Shown here piece by piece: positions 8,045 through 16,196 of a stretch of 64,000 nt of DNA. Every line of letters starts with the position of its first letter. Position 1 is the first letter of the stretch. The stretch is from the NCBI RefSeq assembly GCF_001696605.3, contig NZ_CP031716.1, positions 3,410,001 to 3,474,000 on the forward strand, read 5' to 3'. This stretch comes from Acinetobacter wuhouensis. Its GTDB lineage: Bacteria > Pseudomonadota > Gammaproteobacteria > Pseudomonadales > Moraxellaceae. Below the pieces are notes generated by a model. That model saw only the letters and a program-made list of their open reading frames with translations. It did not search any database and was not told where the DNA came from. Both the position numbers and the translations under genes were made by a program.

Positions 8045-10558
8045 TTAAGACTGACCAAATAAACGCTTAAAGAATCCTTTCGACTTCTTTGATGGAAGCA
8101 CATGCTCAGGAAGATCCGCTTCATTTTCTTGGGCGAGTGCGAGAACACGAACATAGTCATCTTCTGATTCAAATGCACCATTTTTGATATAATATTCAAG
8201 CAACGCAATGTACGCTGCAGAATATGAACCTACTTCCAAGCTACGTTCATAATATTTTTTGGACTTTTCTAGATTTACATCGATACCGAAACCGTATTGA
8301 TAAAAGATTCCCCAATAAATATAGGTAAAATCTTCATCTTTAGACTTTTTTAAATACTTAATCGCATTTTTATAATCATCAATTCGATAATAAATTTCGA
8401 TCATTTCATGCGGGTTAGACATTCCTTGCTTTTCAGCCTTTTTAAAATAATCCAATGCAAGTATCAAATCTTGTTCAACTTCCTCACCGTTATAGTAATT
8501 AAACGCCAAATTCTGTAGGGCTAAAGCATAATTCTGTGCTGCTGACATGGAATATAATTGGATGGCTCGTGCTACATCTTTCTGAACACCTATCCCAGTC
8601 ATATAGTGATAACCTAAATTATTTTGTGCATTGGCATCGCCTAGATCAGCAGATTTTTTATAAAGTTGAATTGCTTCATCAATATTTAATACACTTTCAT
8701 TTTCGGTATAAATATATGCCAATTGGCACATCATCTCTGCATGTTGTCGTTCAACACCAATTTTATAAATTTTAATCGCTTCGTCTAAATTGCCATTTTC
8801 AGCTTCTTCCATCCCTAAATAGGACAATTGGCGATCATCTAAATATTGATAATAATTAAATCCTTGTGTTTCTTCTAAATTTTTAACATAGCGTTCAAAA
8901 TAAGTTAAATCCTCACCTTCAAAGTAACTACGGCTCAAATATAATTTTGCACATTGTTCATTCGTCATTTCTTCACAGTTCAATGTCTGGTCTATATGCA
9001 CTAACTGATTATTTTTATACGCTAAAATATAAAAATCATTTTGTAAAAATCCACAAATATAGTCATACTTTTCATCACTAAAAGAATGATCAGATAATTT
9101 AAAATATTGATAGCCCAGAGCGTCTTTTATGATAAAAATATCATCACTGACATATTGAATGCTTAAAATTTGCATGTCGAATGGAAAGACATAATCATCA
9201 TTTAAAGCATCGTACAATGCGTACAGATTCTTGGTATTGGTCAAAATATAATGATCTTTCAGCGCAGTATGTTGATGAAAATAGTCATCTTGAATATTCA
9301 GAATATCTTCAATTTCAATACTTTTTTGCAGAGCACAATGATAAAACATCCACGCTTTATTACGTTGCAACGCGATACAACTGTTCTCACTGGTATATTT
9401 TATTTTTTCAATATCATCAAAAATTAACATTCCATGTGAATCATATAGCTGATAAAAAACAGCTTTTTTCTTAAAAGGTTTTAACAGCAAATATTGATGA
9501 TTTAACTCACGTAAATTCTCAGGATAAAACTCCCCAATATATTCACCGAGACGGTTATAAAATTTTAAATAGGGCGACTTAGCAATTGGCTGCGTAAGAA
9601 AGTTTTCAGACCATAGCTCAAATGGTTGATCACTGTTTTCAATGATCGAACCTAGAGACTGATCGAGTACCTGAAACACACCATTCTTTTTAACTTGTAA
9701 ATATCCATTATAAAGAAAGTCGATTTCCTCATAATCGATTGGCAATAAAATCTGTTCATTCAATAAGTCAATTAAGCCAAGCTTACCATCCCGAACAACA
9801 ATCGCTTGTTTTTGTTCAAAATCATTGATCTCACCAATCTCATCCCACTCAGGTTTAATGCAAATTTTCCCGTCTGCATAAACCACACCGAACTTTTGAT
9901 CTTTTTCAACAATGGCATACCCCATATAGGAAAAAGCTTGAATGTCGTTATAAATAGCAGGAAGAATAATTTTAGATTTTGCATTCATCAAACCATAATG
10001 TTCATCTTCACAAATGATATGCACTTCTGGATGCATAAGATGACCAACTTCGAGCAAATACCAACCGTAATCGACATATTCGTGCTCAAGTAATTCCAAC
10101 CAACTTTTAAAATGAAATTGACTTTCCAATACTGGATTCAACGGTTCAAGCGAATTAGCTTCAATTGCTTGTTGAAAAGCATGTTGATTTAACTGTAATT
10201 CTTCTACAAAATCTTTTGCTTGCTGTTTTTTAGGCTCATCACGCATATTAAAGACATCTGTTGCATCCATATAAAAATGCTCAAATGCTAAGTCATTTAA
10301 ATATTCAAGGACTTTGTTGCGTTTCTCCTGAAAATCATGATGTTGAAATAGATCTAATTGTTGTTCTAATAAGCTATAAAATTTCGTGAGTTGTTCTACA
10401 CCGATTTTTTTATTGAAATACAGACTTTTCCCTTTTGCTTTTGGCTCAGCGAGCAAAGGAATAAAAAGGAGTGGAACAACATATTTCCATTCACTAATAT
10501 AAGATGAAAACTCACTCGTTTCTGCACAATAATTATAAAGATATAGGCGATGTGACAT
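8045..10558 (-). CDS. WG-repeat and Sel1-repeat protein, unknown function
   Basis: An 837-residue cytoplasmic-looking protein with no signal peptide. The N-terminal ~170 residues are unassigned. Residues about 188-300 contain WG-type beta repeats (for example YGLMNAKSKIILPAIYNDI and FGVVYADGKICIKPEWDEI). The middle (about 310-560) is a more degenerate continuation. The last third (about 575-800) holds Sel1-like TPR repeats such as AIQLYKKSADLGDANAQNNL and a similar YSMSAAQNYALALQNL unit. Both repeat types usually mediate protein-protein contacts, so it may be a scaffold or adaptor; no enzyme domain is visible. It is last in a minus-strand series after the nuclease-like and 90-aa genes, with 78 bp before it, and ends 17 bp from the convergent priA stop. 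Confidence 0.75.
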   Translation of the reverse strand: MSHRLYLYNYCAETSEFSSYISEWKYVVPLLFIPLLAEPKAKGKSLYFNKKIGVEQLTKFYSLLEQQLDLFQHHDFQEKRNKVLEYLNDLAFEHFYMDATDVFNMRDEPKKQQAKDFVEELQLNQHAFQQAIEANSLEPLNPVLESQFHFKSWLELLEHEYVDYGWYLLEVGHLMHPEVHIICEDEHYGLMNAKSKIILPAIYNDIQAFSYMGYAIVEKDQKFGVVYADGKICIKPEWDEIGEINDFEQKQAIVVRDGKLGLIDLLNEQILLPIDYEEIDFLYNGYLQVKKNGVFQVLDQSLGSIIENSDQPFELWSENFLTQPIAKSPYLKFYNRLGEYIGEFYPENLRELNHQYLLLKPFKKKAVFYQLYDSHGMLIFDDIEKIKYTSENSCIALQRNKAWMFYHCALQKSIEIEDILNIQDDYFHQHTALKDHYILTNTKNLYALYDALNDDYVFPFDMQILSIQYVSDDIFIIKDALGYQYFKLSDHSFSDEKYDYICGFLQNDFYILAYKNNQLVHIDQTLNCEEMTNEQCAKLYLSRSYFEGEDLTYFERYVKNLEETQGFNYYQYLDDRQLSYLGMEEAENGNLDEAIKIYKIGVERQHAEMMCQLAYIYTENESVLNIDEAIQLYKKSADLGDANAQNNLGYHYMTGIGVQKDVARAIQLYSMSAAQNYALALQNLAFNYYNGEEVEQDLILALDYFKKAEKQGMSNPHEMIEIYYRIDDYKNAIKYLKKSKDEDFTYIYWGIFYQYGFGIDVNLEKSKKYYERSLEVGSYSAAYIALLEYYIKNGAFESEDDYVRVLALAQENEADLPEHVLPSKKSKGFFKRLFGQS

Positions 10559-10636
10559 TGTAATTTAGATATAAATTATAAAAATATTAAACTCATCATA
10601 CATTTAAAAAGTAATTATGTGAGATAAATGATTAGA

Positions 10637-10909
10637 TTATTCACCTAAAGCTTTTACAAACGCATAGGCGAAGTGAGTTGGTACTAATGGCGAATGATAG
10701 CCCACAAAATAATCCAAAGTATCTGTCAGTATGTTGTAAGCGCAAGATTGCTCATGAACATCATCTTGAAGAATCTCCATCAAAACTTGGTAGAGCTGTT
10801 GCTTTGAAAGATGTTGTTGATACTTTATCTGAATTAGAAATCTAAAAAATGAATCGATTTTGTCATTTTCCAATTCATTTAAGAAACTCAAAATTTGTTG
10901 TTTGATCAT
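10637..10909 (-). CDS. Hypothetical protein, 90 aa
   Basis: I do not recognise this small acidic protein (MIKQQILSFLNELENDKIDS start). It looks alpha-helical and soluble, with Leu/Gln-rich amphipathic segments at 1-50 and a single aromatic stretch, DYFVGYHSPLVPTHFAYAF, near the C-terminus. It sits 31 bp after the nuclease-like gene and 78 bp before the WG/Sel1 gene, all on the same strand, so the three may be co-transcribed. The coding status is supported only by the tight placement and an upstream ATG. Function unknown. Confidence 0.55.
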   Translation of the reverse strand: MIKQQILSFLNELENDKIDSFFRFLIQIKYQQHLSKQQLYQVLMEILQDDVHEQSCAYNILTDTLDYFVGYHSPLVPTHFAYAFVKALGE

Positions 10910-10940
10910 TGTGATGATCCAATTTTAACTATGCTATTTT

Positions 10941-11408
10941 TTAATCCTCAAAATCAATCCGAATCGTTTCAAAACGTACCCGCCCTTCTCTTATTGCTTG
11001 AGCAATCGCCTGCTGCCCTTTAGTCAAACGAGCACCACCACTTTTAATATCAATCAACACCACTTCTATATCTTCTGCTAAACCATCACCATCACGAAAA
11101 TCCGTATAGCCATCAAAAACCACATAATCAATCGGATCGCCTAAAAACTTCGCATCACTCGGTAAATAACGAAACTCAGGCATAATCGGTGCAAGTTGCT
11201 CTGCCATTTTCCCTTTTAAAACAGCACGACTGGTATTCACACTACGTTTTTGGGCATGTGCCAAAGCCTGCTGATGTTCGAGCTCCAACTCAGAAATGTA
11301 TTGCTCATATTCCGCTTTAATTTTGCCATTACGTGTGCTTGATAGCACGATTGTGGTTAATACTATACCTATACAAGCACCGATTAACATTGCCATCCCA
11401 ACGGACAT
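10941..11408 (-). CDS. Membrane-anchored Holliday junction resolvase-like nuclease (PF10107 type)
   Basis: The 155-aa protein starts with one membrane helix (residues about 3-22), continues with a charged coiled-coil linker (28-60), and ends in a PD-(D/E)XK-like fold. Possible active-site residues are Glu69 (KGKMAEQLAP), Asp94 (GDPIDYVVFDG), Asp120-Ile-Lys122 (VVLIDIKSGG) and Gln132 (KGQQAIAQAI), which match the order of the archaeal resolvase-type nuclease family. I recognise this as the family annotated as Holliday junction resolvase-related; its biological role in bacteria is not established to my knowledge. The membrane anchor is unusual for a resolvase. It is first in a minus-strand gene series and divergent from the orphan parA. 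Confidence 0.75.
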   Translation of the reverse strand: MSVGMAMLIGACIGIVLTTIVLSSTRNGKIKAEYEQYISELELEHQQALAHAQKRSVNTSRAVLKGKMAEQLAPIMPEFRYLPSDAKFLGDPIDYVVFDGYTDFRDGDGLAEDIEVVLIDIKSGGARLTKGQQAIAQAIREGRVRFETIRIDFED

Positions 11409-11551
11409 GCTTTTTCCCTTATCAATTTGACCTAAATTAGGCTTTACACAATGTAAACAACTACTAAAGTTTTGTCATGTGTAACCTATACGCTTGAAAA
11501 TAGTGCTACAGTAAGACAAAACCCAATCTTGACAGAATCTATAGATCACTC

Positions 11552-12196
11552 ATGAAAACAATACTCATTGCAAATTTAAAAGGTGGATGCGGTAAAACAA
11601 TTACAGCAATAACATTAGCAACTGCATTAGCTCAAAAAGGCTATAAAGTCGCATTGGCTGATGCTGATACACAAAAATCTGCCCTGCAATGGTTAAAACA
11701 GCGTCCTGAACAAGCGGCGACAATTCAAAGCTTAGATTGGCGCCATGAAAAATCAATTGGTGATGCGCCTAAAAATCTCGATTATTTAATTATTGATGCA
11801 CCAGGTGCTTTAACAGGTGAACACGCTGAACAGCTTATCAGCGAATGTCATGCTGTCGTCACACCTCTACAACCCTCTTTCTTCGATATTGACAGTACCA
11901 AGCGCTTTCTAAAACATATCCAAGACATTAAAAAAATTCGTAAAGGTAAGGTTGCAGTACATTTGGTGGCAAATCGTGTAAAACCGAATAGTTCGAGTTC
12001 AAAAGACATTCAGCAATTTTTTGAGAAAATTGAGCAAAAACCTGTAGCTTGGATTTCAGAACGTACTGCTTATGGTCAATTGGCAATGCAAGGTCTCAGT
12101 ATTTTCGATAAAAACCAAAAGAACTTTTTAACCATACAAGAACAATGGCAACCGCTACTTGATGCTTTAATAGACGACCCAAGCGATTGGTTCTAA
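11552..12196 (+). CDS. Orphan ParA/MinD-family ATPase
   Basis: A 214-aa protein with the deviant Walker A motif KGGCGKT (10-16), the switch I region DADTQKSAL (about 37-45) and a Walker B-like DYLIIDAPG (about 77-85). This is the compact ParA form without an N-terminal HTH. ParA-type ATPases form dynamic nucleoid-bound gradients that segregate DNA or position protein cargo. There is no parB next to it and no parS-like repeat I can see, so plasmid or chromosome partition is unlikely. A role in positioning some cellular cargo (as McdA or PpfA do) is an inference. A 100-bp gap separates it from the AI-2E-family gene on the same strand. Confidence 0.85.
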   Translation: MKTILIANLKGGCGKTITAITLATALAQKGYKVALADADTQKSALQWLKQRPEQAATIQSLDWRHEKSIGDAPKNLDYLIIDAPGALTGEHAEQLISECHAVVTPLQPSFFDIDSTKRFLKHIQDIKKIRKGKVAVHLVANRVKPNSSSSKDIQQFFEKIEQKPVAWISERTAYGQLAMQGLSIFDKNQKNFLTIQEQWQPLLDALIDDPSDWF

Positions 12197-12296
12197 AGTC
12201 ATTTGAGAATACCTAAATAAAATAGGTGCTCAATTTGCCAGACTTTATTTTTCAGTTAATATTGAGTTAGCCTCTCAACCGTTTTTAGAGTGATCA

Positions 12297-13415
12297 GTGC
12301 AAGATTTTACGTCGAATTTACAGCGCATCTTATTATTCGGATTATTGTTTATCCTGATTTTTTTAGGCTACGATATTCTGAAGTACTTTATTGTACCTGT
12401 GTTATGGGCGTGCATTATCGCCTATATGACATGGCCAATATACAAACGCATTTTAAGATTATTGGGTGAAAATCGTCCGACGCTTAGTGCGTCATTGATG
12501 ATCACGCTTGTTGTATTGGTTATCGGAATTCCACTGACATTTGCAATTTTTATTTTGCAGCATGAAGGGCGTAATCTCTATTTCGACTTACAGCGCCAAA
12601 TGTCATCAGGACATTTAACGGTTCCAGATTTGATTCGTGATCTTCCAATTATCGGCAAAGAAATCAGTCGAACTGTCCGTGAAATCAATGCCGACCCGAC
12701 CAGCCTTTCTCAAACGATAGGTGCATGGATTCAGGGACATATGAATTATGGTAAATTCATTTTAAATGAAATTACCAAAAATCTGGTAAAACTCAGCTTT
12801 TCCATCATGTCTTTGTTCTTCTTTTATCGTGATGGACAAACAATTTTGGCACAAGTGAGTAAAGCGCTTCAGATGCTGATTGGTCCACGTATTCATCATT
12901 ATCTAGATACAATTTCTGAAACAACTCGTGCTGTTGTTTATGGTGTTGGTTTAACTGCTGTTGCACAATCTATTCTTGCTGGTATCAGTTATTTTGTTGC
13001 AGATGTGCCAAATCCAATGGTACTGACCATTGTCACATTCTTACTTGCGCTTATTCCTTTTGGGCCCCCTGTCGCTTATACCACGGTGTCTTTATGGCTA
13101 TTTTCTAAAGGACATACCATCGAAGCAATAGGTGTCATGGCTTGGGGTATTTGTATTGTCAGTACAGCAGATAATGTGATTCGTCCTTTGGTCATTTCTG
13201 GTGCAACCAAAATTCCGTTCCTGCTCATCATGTTTGGTGTCCTGGGTGGACTGGCAAGTTTTGGTTTAGTCGGTTTATTCATCGGCCCTGTGATTTTAGC
13301 GATTCTATTGGCAATTTGGCGTGAATGGTTACATGAAACTGAAGAACCTAAAATGATCATGCCTGATGCAACAATGGCCTATGACATCAAGGATGATGAC
13401 TCACCTAAACTATAG
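12297..13415 (+). CDS. AI-2E family transporter (TqsA/YdiK/PerM type)
   Basis: A 372-aa polytopic membrane protein with about eight helices: two pairs near the N-terminus (12-45 and 60-85), a long soluble/amphipathic stretch (about 90-150), and further helices at 155-180, 205-235, 240-265, 270-295 and 305-340. The phrases PFGPPVAYTTVSLWLF and VRPLVISGATKIPFLLIMFGVLGGL are typical of the family. Relatives export autoinducer-2 or act as Na+/H+ antiporters, so the substrate is not predictable. The start is GTG; no in-frame ATG exists before the first membrane segment. A perfect-looking hairpin lies 31 bases after the stop. Confidence 0.87.
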   Translation: MQDFTSNLQRILLFGLLFILIFLGYDILKYFIVPVLWACIIAYMTWPIYKRILRLLGENRPTLSASLMITLVVLVIGIPLTFAIFILQHEGRNLYFDLQRQMSSGHLTVPDLIRDLPIIGKEISRTVREINADPTSLSQTIGAWIQGHMNYGKFILNEITKNLVKLSFSIMSLFFFYRDGQTILAQVSKALQMLIGPRIHHYLDTISETTRAVVYGVGLTAVAQSILAGISYFVADVPNPMVLTIVTFLLALIPFGPPVAYTTVSLWLFSKGHTIEAIGVMAWGICIVSTADNVIRPLVISGATKIPFLLIMFGVLGGLASFGLVGLFIGPVILAILLAIWREWLHETEEPKMIMPDATMAYDIKDDDSPKL

Positions 13416-13446
13416 ATGTTTCATGTTTTATTTTTAAACATTTTAA

Positions 13447-13487
13447 GAAGATGATTCGCAATAAATACACATTAGCGAATCGTCTTC
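13447..13487. terminator. Strong hairpin after the AI-2E transporter gene, no T-tract
   Basis: 13-bp stem with one G-T pair: GAAGATGATTCGC (13447-13459) against GCGAATCGTCTTC (13475-13487), with a 15-base loop. The following bases are CCCCTATC, so it is not a textbook intrinsic terminator; it may stabilise a 3' end instead. Confidence 0.45.
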
Positions 13488-13633
13488 CCCTATCAAGCAC
13501 ATAAAGCATAATAAGTGCCAATAAAATCGTCATTAAATAAAACTATACAATCAGATATTTAATTCATATTGTTTATCATTTAAAGCTTTGTTTGAATATT
13601 GTTTAATACTGACTAAATCAATTGGATGCACCG

Positions 13634-14185
13634 ATGACATCTATCATTTTTAAAACTTCTGTACTTTGTACTTGTCTTGCTTTTTTTACAGCGTGTACAA
13701 CTACACCTACAACAAAAAAATCACCAGAGCCTCAACAAACTGTTGATATAAGCTCTGTTTCAGCTCAAGGTGTCGGTGGAAAAATTGGTACTGTTAACTT
13801 TCAAGACTCTCCAAACGGCTTAAAAATTAATACTGAATTAAGTCAATTACCATCGGGTTATCATGGTTTTCACATCCATGAAAAAGGTTCATGCGAACCT
13901 GCTGAAAAAGATGGGAAAATGGGCGCTGCTTTAGCCGCTGGTGGACATTTTAATCCACATAAATCCGCTCATGGCACACCAAATGACGGGCATATGGGAG
14001 ATTTACCCGTGCTGAATGTCGATTCAAATGGTAATGCAAAAACGACACTTATTGCACCGCGTTTAAAACTTGCTGATATTCAGGGCTTAGCTGTCATGAT
14101 TCATGCGGGTGGAGACAACTATTCTGATCTTCCGAAACCTTTAGGCGGTGGTGGTGAACGTATCGCCTGTGGGGTTATTCAATAA
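13634..14185 (+). CDS. sodC: Superoxide dismutase [Cu-Zn], probable lipoprotein
   Basis: SodC removes superoxide in the periplasm. Counting from the ATG at 13634, the 183-aa protein has a signal sequence ending in LAFFTAC, a plausible lipobox with Cys22 or so as the lipidated residue, then a Thr/Pro-rich linker and the SodC domain. Copper and zinc ligands are visible: HGFHIHEKGSC, GGHFNPHKSAHG, DGHMGDLP and VMIHAGGDNYSD, plus the disulfide cysteine in ERIACGVI. A TTG four codons upstream would only lengthen the leader and has no ribosome site, so ATG is preferred. It stands alone; a 26-bp palindrome follows the stop. Confidence 0.94.
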   Translation: MTSIIFKTSVLCTCLAFFTACTTTPTTKKSPEPQQTVDISSVSAQGVGGKIGTVNFQDSPNGLKINTELSQLPSGYHGFHIHEKGSCEPAEKDGKMGAALAAGGHFNPHKSAHGTPNDGHMGDLPVLNVDSNGNAKTTLIAPRLKLADIQGLAVMIHAGGDNYSDLPKPLGGGGERIACGVIQ

Positions 14186-14198
14186 TTAAATGATGTAA

Positions 14199-14224
14199 TG
14201 TGGATAAAATTAATTTTATCCACA
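14199..14224. promoter_or_regulatory. Inverted pair of perfect DnaA boxes
   Basis: TGTGGATAA at 14199-14207 and TTATCCACA at 14216-14224, separated by AATTAATT. Together they form a perfect 26-bp palindrome between sodC and the next gene. Both arms equal the consensus DnaA box. The palindrome could also act as a hairpin 3' end for sodC, although no T-tract follows. Confidence 0.5.
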
Positions 14225-14257
14225 ATTTAAAAATAATACTGCCCACAATTAATCATC

Positions 14258-14734
14258 ATGCAAAATGATCCAATTTCATTAAAAAAAATTCAGCACGATT
14301 TAATCATCATCATTACATTACTGAATAAAACTTATTTTAAAACTTCAAATAGTTTAGAACTTAGCCAAGACTCTAAATTTATACAGAATAAACTGCTTGA
14401 AACAATGCAAATTCTTCTCGAACTTTTCAATGTCATTTCAGAAAAACACCCTCAATCGAATACTATTGACCATCTATCAACTGACTTTAAAAATGATTTC
14501 AAAATGTGTGGTGTAGTAGATTTTCAGAATAGGAATACATCTAAACCAATTCAAATTACACAACTGAAAAAGACCATTTCAAATATTGCCATCCGATTAG
14601 ACCGTAGCGCGATCCATTGTAAATTTTGCCCAGAACTAGGAATACGTCCTTATGTACCCTTTATTGCAAAGGCATTGTGCATAATCTTTGAACTACAACA
14701 TTATTTACAAGATAAAAGTAAAATACATGTTTGA
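14258..14734 (+). CDS. Hypothetical protein with C-terminal Cys pair, 158 aa
   Basis: I do not recognise this soluble protein. It is rich in Ile, Leu, Asn and Lys, mostly helical by appearance, with the N-terminal half LKKIQHDLIIIITLLNK followed by charged helices. The C-terminal half contains AIHCKFCPELG (a C-x2-C pair with a preceding His) and one more Cys in FKMCGVV; the three could bind a metal, but this is a guess. Start ATG 14258 has no clear Shine-Dalgarno sequence. The reading frame ends inside a terminator stem (14720-14757), which argues that it is a genuine transcription unit. Probably genus-specific. Confidence 0.6.
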   Translation: MQNDPISLKKIQHDLIIIITLLNKTYFKTSNSLELSQDSKFIQNKLLETMQILLELFNVISEKHPQSNTIDHLSTDFKNDFKMCGVVDFQNRNTSKPIQITQLKKTISNIAIRLDRSAIHCKFCPELGIRPYVPFIAKALCIIFELQHYLQDKSKIHV

Positions 14735-14757
14735 ATCTAAATTCAGACATGTATTTT
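14720..14757. terminator. Terminator overlapping the stop codon of the 158-aa protein
   Basis: A 16-bp stem (14720-14735 with 14742-14757, one G-T pair) around the loop TCTAAA; arms contain AAAATACATGT and ACATGTATTTT. The TGA stop lies inside the 5' arm. A- and T-runs on both sides let it serve the convergent DUF2252 gene too. Confidence 0.7.
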
Positions 14758-14778
14758 TAATCTAGGACTTTTTTTGCA

Positions 14779-16038
14779 TTATTTTTGATGCGATAAAGCA
14801 TAAAGACGGCAATGATTTAGATACCCTGCCTCATGTACACTGATCAACTCGACAATACTACGCCATAACCAAAATGGCGCATCAATCGTTTTTGATTGAT
14901 TGCGTTTTAATTCCTTGATCCAAGAGTTTCGAGTAACGTCATCCATTTGTCGTACATGCGCACGTCCAACAACAAATGCCAAATAGAAAGCTAAATTCTG
15001 CGCTTCTTGTTCCCCCATCCCTTCGATCTCTAACTTTAAATCTTGCGGTAAAAGCTCTCGGATAAACACTGAGGTATCGAGGAACTTACTTACTCGCATC
15101 CGTTCGCCCAAATATGGAGATAAATGTCTCGCACCTTCAACGATACGCAGTGCATTGTCTTTCGGCATAGGCGCATCTGAATATCGAGGAGCAAGCGCTT
15201 TAGTGGCTTCTTTTAAATCCATCAAACATAGCCCCTTGCCACGTTGGACTTTGCCATCCATTGAATCAATCAGCACAATGTAACGTAACAAACCCAGTGA
15301 GCTACACCCTTTCACCCAATATGCTGAATCGAGTACCCTTAACTTAGCATCTTCATCACGTTTTCCAATCATCGTGACAAGATCTTGAAGCTCAGGCTGC
15401 TGGAAAACTAAATCTATTTCACTTTGTTCTTTTTTTAATAAAGGCCAAAACTTTTTGCCTAGCGTAATTTCTGGCTCTAAACCACTTAAACGCTCTTCCG
15501 CCAAACATTTCCATGTCCGTTTTACAGCTTTCTTCATCACAGTTTGAATCAATAATGGATGCTCAAGCTTATGACTCAAACGTCCATTACGTTCCAAGGC
15601 ATGTACATAACCCGCATATAAAGATTCAATCATTTTGGCAGTGATGACACCAGGTAAATCCGAACTCCGTACTGCTGTTGCTAGTGATAATCCTAAGCGA
15701 ATCAAATCATTGGCGGGATTTCCAATCACCGTCTGATCTAAATCACGGATTTCAATATCAATTTGACCTTTCGCATTGGCAACAGGTCCAAGATTTCCAG
15801 TATGACAATCCCCACAAATCCAAATTGCAGGTCCTTGTGGAATTGAGCTAATTTCTGCTTGTTTTAACCAATCATAATACTTCGCTGTATTGCCTCGTAC
15901 ATAAGCATGAATAGAACGCGCCATTTTTAAATTACGACGTTCCACCAACGCTGCATCACGGAACCGAGGTAGTTTTATTTCTGATTTTGACTGACTTGAT
16001 GATTTTGGCATTTTTATAATTTTGGAAATTTCCGACAA
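14779..16038 (-). CDS. DUF2252 family protein
   Basis: A 419-aa cytoplasmic protein that matches the DUF2252 family by the kinase-like segment WICGDCHTGNLGPVANAKG (about 72-90) and the following IEIRDLDQTVIGNPANDLIRL (about 95-115). The pattern resembles the catalytic loop and D-x-D metal site of aminoglycoside phosphotransferase-like folds (HxGN...D.D). The family has no proven substrate. Length is in the normal range. The start ATG at 16038 is preceded by the sequence for a poor ribosome site. It is monocistronic, convergent with the 158-aa gene and divergent from the FUSC gene. Confidence 0.85.
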   Translation of the reverse strand: MSEISKIIKMPKSSSQSKSEIKLPRFRDAALVERRNLKMARSIHAYVRGNTAKYYDWLKQAEISSIPQGPAIWICGDCHTGNLGPVANAKGQIDIEIRDLDQTVIGNPANDLIRLGLSLATAVRSSDLPGVITAKMIESLYAGYVHALERNGRLSHKLEHPLLIQTVMKKAVKRTWKCLAEERLSGLEPEITLGKKFWPLLKKEQSEIDLVFQQPELQDLVTMIGKRDEDAKLRVLDSAYWVKGCSSLGLLRYIVLIDSMDGKVQRGKGLCLMDLKEATKALAPRYSDAPMPKDNALRIVEGARHLSPYLGERMRVSKFLDTSVFIRELLPQDLKLEIEGMGEQEAQNLAFYLAFVVGRAHVRQMDDVTRNSWIKELKRNQSKTIDAPFWLWRSIVELISVHEAGYLNHCRLYALSHQK

Positions 16039-16196
16039 CCTATTGTGAATATTTTAGAGCCATTTCGTAAGAGATAAACTGTATATAAAATGTTGATTAT
16101 TTATCCTTTCTTTTTACATTTCGATAATCAATAAAGCATTTCTACAATGCAGAATTAGGTAAAATACTGACTCAGCCCAACAACCGAACATTCACT

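Noticed and set aside
9181..10093. Plus-strand frames of about 95 codons opposite to the WG/Sel1 gene
   Set aside because: No start signals, no family resemblance, and the opposite strand encodes clear repeats.
11552..12196. Plasmid or integrated-element partition locus
   Set aside because: No parB, no replication gene, no iteron or parS-like repeats and no integrase nearby.
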